The notes beneath the pieces were generated by a model. That model was not told the origin of the DNA. It did no database searches and saw only the letters and a program-made list of their open reading frames with translations. The position numbers and the translations under genes are program-made. From Cyanoderma ruficeps (lineage: Eukaryota; Chordata; Aves; Passeriformes; Timaliidae), in assembly GCA_008694505.1 (NCBI GenBank), contig VZDJ01007754.1, positions 47,829,509 to 47,893,508 on the forward strand: a stretch of 64,000 nucleotides of DNA. The letters are read 5' to 3'. Shown one piece after another: positions 59,578 to 64,000 of the stretch (position 1 is its first letter; each line of letters starts with the position of its first letter).

Positions 59578-59930
59578 GTCTTTTATTGAAGGTCTCCAGG
59601 GTAGATATGGAAAAACACCCACCCCACATAGGGTGAACGCAGTTTGTAAGTTTAGCAAATCAGCATAATTGACAGGAATTCCCAATTAGGACCTCAAATA
59701 ATGAGGTAATTCTCCCCCTTGGTTCCACCTCTTCTGGAGGCCCCCCCTTCTTGCTACTAGATGTACTTTGTTTATGAGAAAGTGTCTTGGGAGTGTAGCT
59801 CATCCTTGCTTCCCAGCATAAAGCAAGGTAGGATTGGGGCCTTTGGGAATGTATTTTGTCTTTCTGTCTGTCAGGGTAGGAAAAGTACTGGAATTAGCTA
59901 GAAACTGTGTAACTATAGACTATACACTAT
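59578..59930 (-). mobile_element. Second LTR-like element, antisense, abutting the previous one
   Basis: On the minus strand, sequence including GGTGGAACCAAGGGGGAG, TTTGAGGTCCTAATTGGG and CCTTCAATAAAAGA gives a poly(A) signal at its low-coordinate end, directly against the insertion point of the previous element. Its right end is approximate. Confidence 0.45.
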
Positions 59931-60492
59931 AATAGTCTACAGTGTTATACAGAATATATATATGAAGAATATATAAAAGCAAAAATCATTCTGGCATCAG
60001 TGGAGTTTACAAAAGAGAGGGTACTCGTGACGAGTCCATGGGGTTTATTGTGCTCTGCTCATAAGAGAATGGAAAAATCAATTTGGAAAAAAAAAAATCC
60101 TTCCCAAGCAGGTCTCTGTTAAAAATCCAAACATTGCTTTTCTGGTTGGGTGTATTGGCTGACAGCTTGGACATCGTCTTAAATAACTGATACAATGTTC
60201 TACATGACAATCAAGCGAGAAAAATCATCAGTTTGCACGGAGGCATCTTGCTAATGAGGCTGTGGTGCAGGCATGGCATGGACACTATTTTTAGAGTCTC
60301 TGTAGAAGAAGAAGAGATTACCTGCCTGGACCGAGTTTCCTCGGCAACCATCTCCCATGACTAGGAAAGCCTAAAGAGCATATTGATAATCTATCATGGT
60401 GCTGGGAGAGTGCAGGTTATCAGAGAGCAGCAGCAGGGAAGATTTCAAAGACACTCAGGTCTCACTGGGAGAATAATGTCTACTTTCATCTC

Positions 60493-60513
60493 AAAAAAAA
60501 AAAAAAAAAAAAA
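60493..60513. repeat. A21 tract and purine-rich run
   Basis: Twenty-one A followed (60528-60575) by an AAAGAGAGAAGGAGG-type purine tract. The neighbouring 59931-62080 is otherwise unremarkable. Confidence 0.95.
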
Positions 60514-62080
60514 CATGTCACTTGAATTAAAAAAAGGGAGGAAAAAAGAAAAAAAGAGAGAAGGAGGAAGAGAGGTACATAGTGTGCACACTTACAGATT
60601 TATTGGTCCTGTGTCAGCTCCCTTTCAGGATAAAAAGCTTTTTTTTTTGTGTTGCTACTGTTCTGTTTTCTGAGGGGTGACAGTATCCAGTACACCACAA
60701 AGGAAAGGAAGAGAGTCAGGAATGAAAAAAAAAATAAATTAGAAACGCTGTCACATAACCAATGGGACAGAAATGAAAGAGAGAGAAGGCAAAGGAAAAA
60801 AAATGAAATCAGATAAAATCAAATGCTCTTCCAGGGATGCTGAGGTCTTTCAACATTCTGAGAATGCCAGTGCTTATCTTTCTACCATGTGGCAAGCAAG
60901 GGAATTTCGTGGCCCTGTTTTTAAAGTAACATTTTCAAAGGAAAGCACACACACATTGCATGATCACAGAAAGGACTTTCTGACTAATACCAGGGTGTCA
61001 GCACTCCTAAATGTTACCCCACTGAACCCTCTGGAGAGGTGGGTATTTAATCCTGCTCCCTGCTTACAAAGTTTCTGTGCCCACCTATTTTCTTTATTCA
61101 TTTCCCTGGTATAGGCTGAGTATTTTGGGAGACAGTTCACAAGGTAAAGTGTTTGAAGCTCTCATTCAGATAAATATTTATCTGTAGCACAAAGTGACCA
61201 CGGCAAGAAATTGGCATCACTGCTGTTACTGGCAATCTGTATTCAGAAAAGCTTAATTTAATACTTTCCTAAATGGGGCACTGTGTGCCAAGACTAAACT
61301 GCTGTGTGAAATCAGCCTGTGCAAGCTGTGCCTGGCTCTTGGCAGCAGGTTTCATCCTTAACTTCCCAAGGAGTTAAAACCTACCAGGAGAAGAGAATCT
61401 CCAAATGTGTTGAAGTTTTGCTGTATGTCTCTTATAATGAACTGCATATAGTTTTAAAACTTTTCTGCAGGAACACAGCAGTTCACAGAGATGCCTTGTT
61501 GCTGTAGGACGCAAAAGACTCCAAATATTTCAGAAGGCAAAGGACATAGAAAAAGCTTTATTTTCTAATTCTTACTACCTTTTATAAGGTGCTCTGATAC
61601 AGACTTAGCATGATTGTTGAATGGGAATGACACCTCTCTAATTCCATTGGTTAAACTAGAGAAACAGCAAAACACCACCTGAAGAAGGATTGTTTTGAGA
61701 AAGGAGAGTTGTTTGCCAAGTTTGTTGTGAGAAGAAACTTTCTTGAGTAATTTTTCCTTGGGAAAAAGTTAGCAGCTGCTAGCAGGCTAAAATCTCCCAG
61801 GCCCACAATGCCTGATCCTATCCAGGTGTTTTTCCTGCAGCAGAGCCACTACCAGGTTTCTCAGAAGATGTTAAAGGAACTTGCCATAAGCAAAGGGTCA
61901 CTTAAGTCCTCTACTGGCAGAATTTATTTTCCTCTCTCAATAATTAGGGCTACATCCTGGGAAACAATTGCTCATATTGCTTCTAAAAAAGATCTTGGCT
62001 CATGGGATATGGTCCAGGGTAGAGGGGACCAGCTTTCCACCACATAAACACTGTTTTCCTGCTTTTCTGTCCCTCGGCAG

Positions 62081-62377
62081 ACGGAACTCCCAAAATCATC
62101 TCTGCCTTCAGCGAGAAAGTGGTGAGCCCAGGAGAGCCGGTGTCCCTGATGTGCAACGTGAAGGGGACTCCCCTGCCCACCATCACCTGGACTCTGGATG
62201 AGGATCCCATCGTGAAGGACGGCAGCCACCGGGTCAGCCAGATCATCACGTCTGAGGGCAACGTGGTCAGTTACCTGAACATCTCCAACACCCAGGTCCG
62301 GGATGGGGGCGTTTATCGCTGCACCGCCAACAACTCTGCGGGAGTCGTCCTGTACCAGGCTCGAATAAACGTAAGAG
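62081..62377 (+). CDS. DSCAM: DSCAM internal exon: Ig domain 5
   Basis: This 297-nt exon encodes Ig5. The acceptor is TTTTCTGTCCCTCGGCAG. The frame completes Asp and reads [16 protein letters not shown], the B-strand Cys in LMCNVKG, the Trp in TITWTLDED, and the F-strand Cys in [14 protein letters not shown], ending ARINVR. Two N-glycosylation sequons are visible, NIS (in YLNISNT) and NNS (in ANNSAG). The frame-keeping donor at 62378 is GTGCTT, which is weak. Seven bases upstream, inside the Val-Arg codons, is a stronger-looking GTAAGA that would cause a frameshift if used. An A18 tract begins 22 bases after the donor. About 77% of third positions are G/C. Both flanking introns are phase 1. 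Residue identity with vertebrate DSCAM is high over the whole exon. Confidence 0.97.
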
Positions 62378-62399
62378 GTGCTTGTCAAATCAGCTCCTC

Positions 62400-62417
62400 A
62401 AAAAAAAAAAAAAAAAA
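62400..62417. repeat. A18 tract just after the Ig5 exon donor
   Basis: Eighteen A residues starting 22 bases into the intron. No AATAAA precedes it within 40 bases, so it is a genomic tract and not evidence of a poly(A) site. Confidence 0.95.
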
Positions 62418-62811
62418 TCGCACATAACTCATTGTAGTGGAGAAGAAGATCGTTGCATGTGACGAGATTTTGGAATGCCAAAAACCAACTTATTGGGTTG
62501 TTTTTATTTTTCTCCTCTCCTTTTCTCCCCCCACCGCTCTCTTTCCCCACCCTGCCTCTCCAGCCCTATCTAGAAAGTGTATGGTATGGTTAAATGTTGG
62601 AAGAACCCTTTGGCTTGTGTCCTTTAGTCTATTTTTCCTATACCCATCTCTACTAGTTCCCAGTCTCTTTGCTTTCGTCCTGCTGTGCATGTTTTGTTTT
62701 TCTTTTCCTTTCCTCCTTTACTTGTCCAACATCCATTGTAATTATTCATGTATGCAGAACTTTAGCTTGAATTTCTGGTTCTACACGGCATAATACCCAT
62801 CCTCATGGGTA

Positions 62812-62831
62812 CATATATATATATATATATA
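62812..62831. repeat. (TA)n microsatellite
   Basis: About ten TA/AT units. Confidence 0.95.
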
Positions 62832-63094
62832 CACTTTATATACATAGGAAAAAAAAAGCTAACTGTTTCAGTGTCCTCGTGTGTAACAGGATTCTAGCAC
62901 CGTATCAGTGTCAGTATTTCACATTAATTAAATCACACTCAGCCTTTTAATTTGTAACACAGCAAAGATTTTATCAGGCAAGTGTTGGATAACACAAAGA
63001 TATACCCTCCACATCATTAGTATGGATGCTGCAGGGTAAGGAAAAAACTAGAGCATACAAAGATTAGGGAAACTGCTTAAGTAGCTCTTGAAAG

Positions 63095-64000
<906 letters not shown>

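Noticed and set aside
62400..62417. A18 tract as a genuine DSCAM poly(A) site
   Set aside because: No AATAAA-type signal lies upstream within the expected distance. The tract is genomic.

Overview
This is a vertebrate nuclear genome window, almost certainly from a bird and probably from a songbird. The evidence is numerous truncated CR1-type LINE copies whose sense strand ends in the avian pattern (YCCTTCCAACC then ATTCTRTGATTCT), several solo LTRs of a kind I associate from memory with passerine genomes, and GC-rich coding exons in AT-rich non-coding sequence. There are no operons, no prokaryotic genes, no CRISPR array, no rRNA and no tRNA that I can support.

The only gene I can support is DSCAM (Down syndrome cell adhesion molecule), read on the + strand and present in part. 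Five internal exons occur in the last 17 kb: the second half of Ig domain 2 (47202-47348), Ig3 (53609-53887), Ig4 (58366-58641), Ig5 (62081-62377) and Ig6 (63474-63749). All have GT/AG boundaries, all introns are phase 1 and all exon lengths are multiples of three, so each exon is a frame-neutral cassette. The translations match vertebrate DSCAM as I remember it and differ from the paralogue DSCAML1. The signal peptide, Ig1 and first half of Ig2 are not in the window. The remaining Ig and fibronectin domains and the transmembrane segment lie downstream.

Positions 1-47201 are non-coding and are inferred to be the 3' part of one very long DSCAM intron. They hold about a dozen CR1 fragments in both orientations, solo LTRs near 6.7, 22.6, 24.9 and 34.1 kb (one a three-level nest, LTR in LTR in CR1), microsatellites, short unspaced tandem duplications, and a few stretches that look like candidate regulatory DNA. 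The best of these is a CpG-rich patch at 17.74-18.21 kb with a near-palindromic RFX X-box and inverted E-boxes. Positions 47349-64000 hold four complete introns and the start of a fifth, with a dense cluster of LTRs. One LTR (52790-53551, flanked by a perfect GTGAG duplication) lies in sense orientation and ends 57 bp before the Ig3 exon. It carries CCAAT, CRE-like, TATA and AATAAA signals.

No previously undescribed multi-gene system is visible. The observations most worth checking are the sense LTR against the Ig3 acceptor, an abrupt GC3 step inside the Ig3 exon, an embedded stronger-looking donor inside the Ig5 exon end, and inverted LTR copies flanking the Ig2b and Ig3 exons. All element families and orientations were assigned by eye and need a repeat-library search to confirm.
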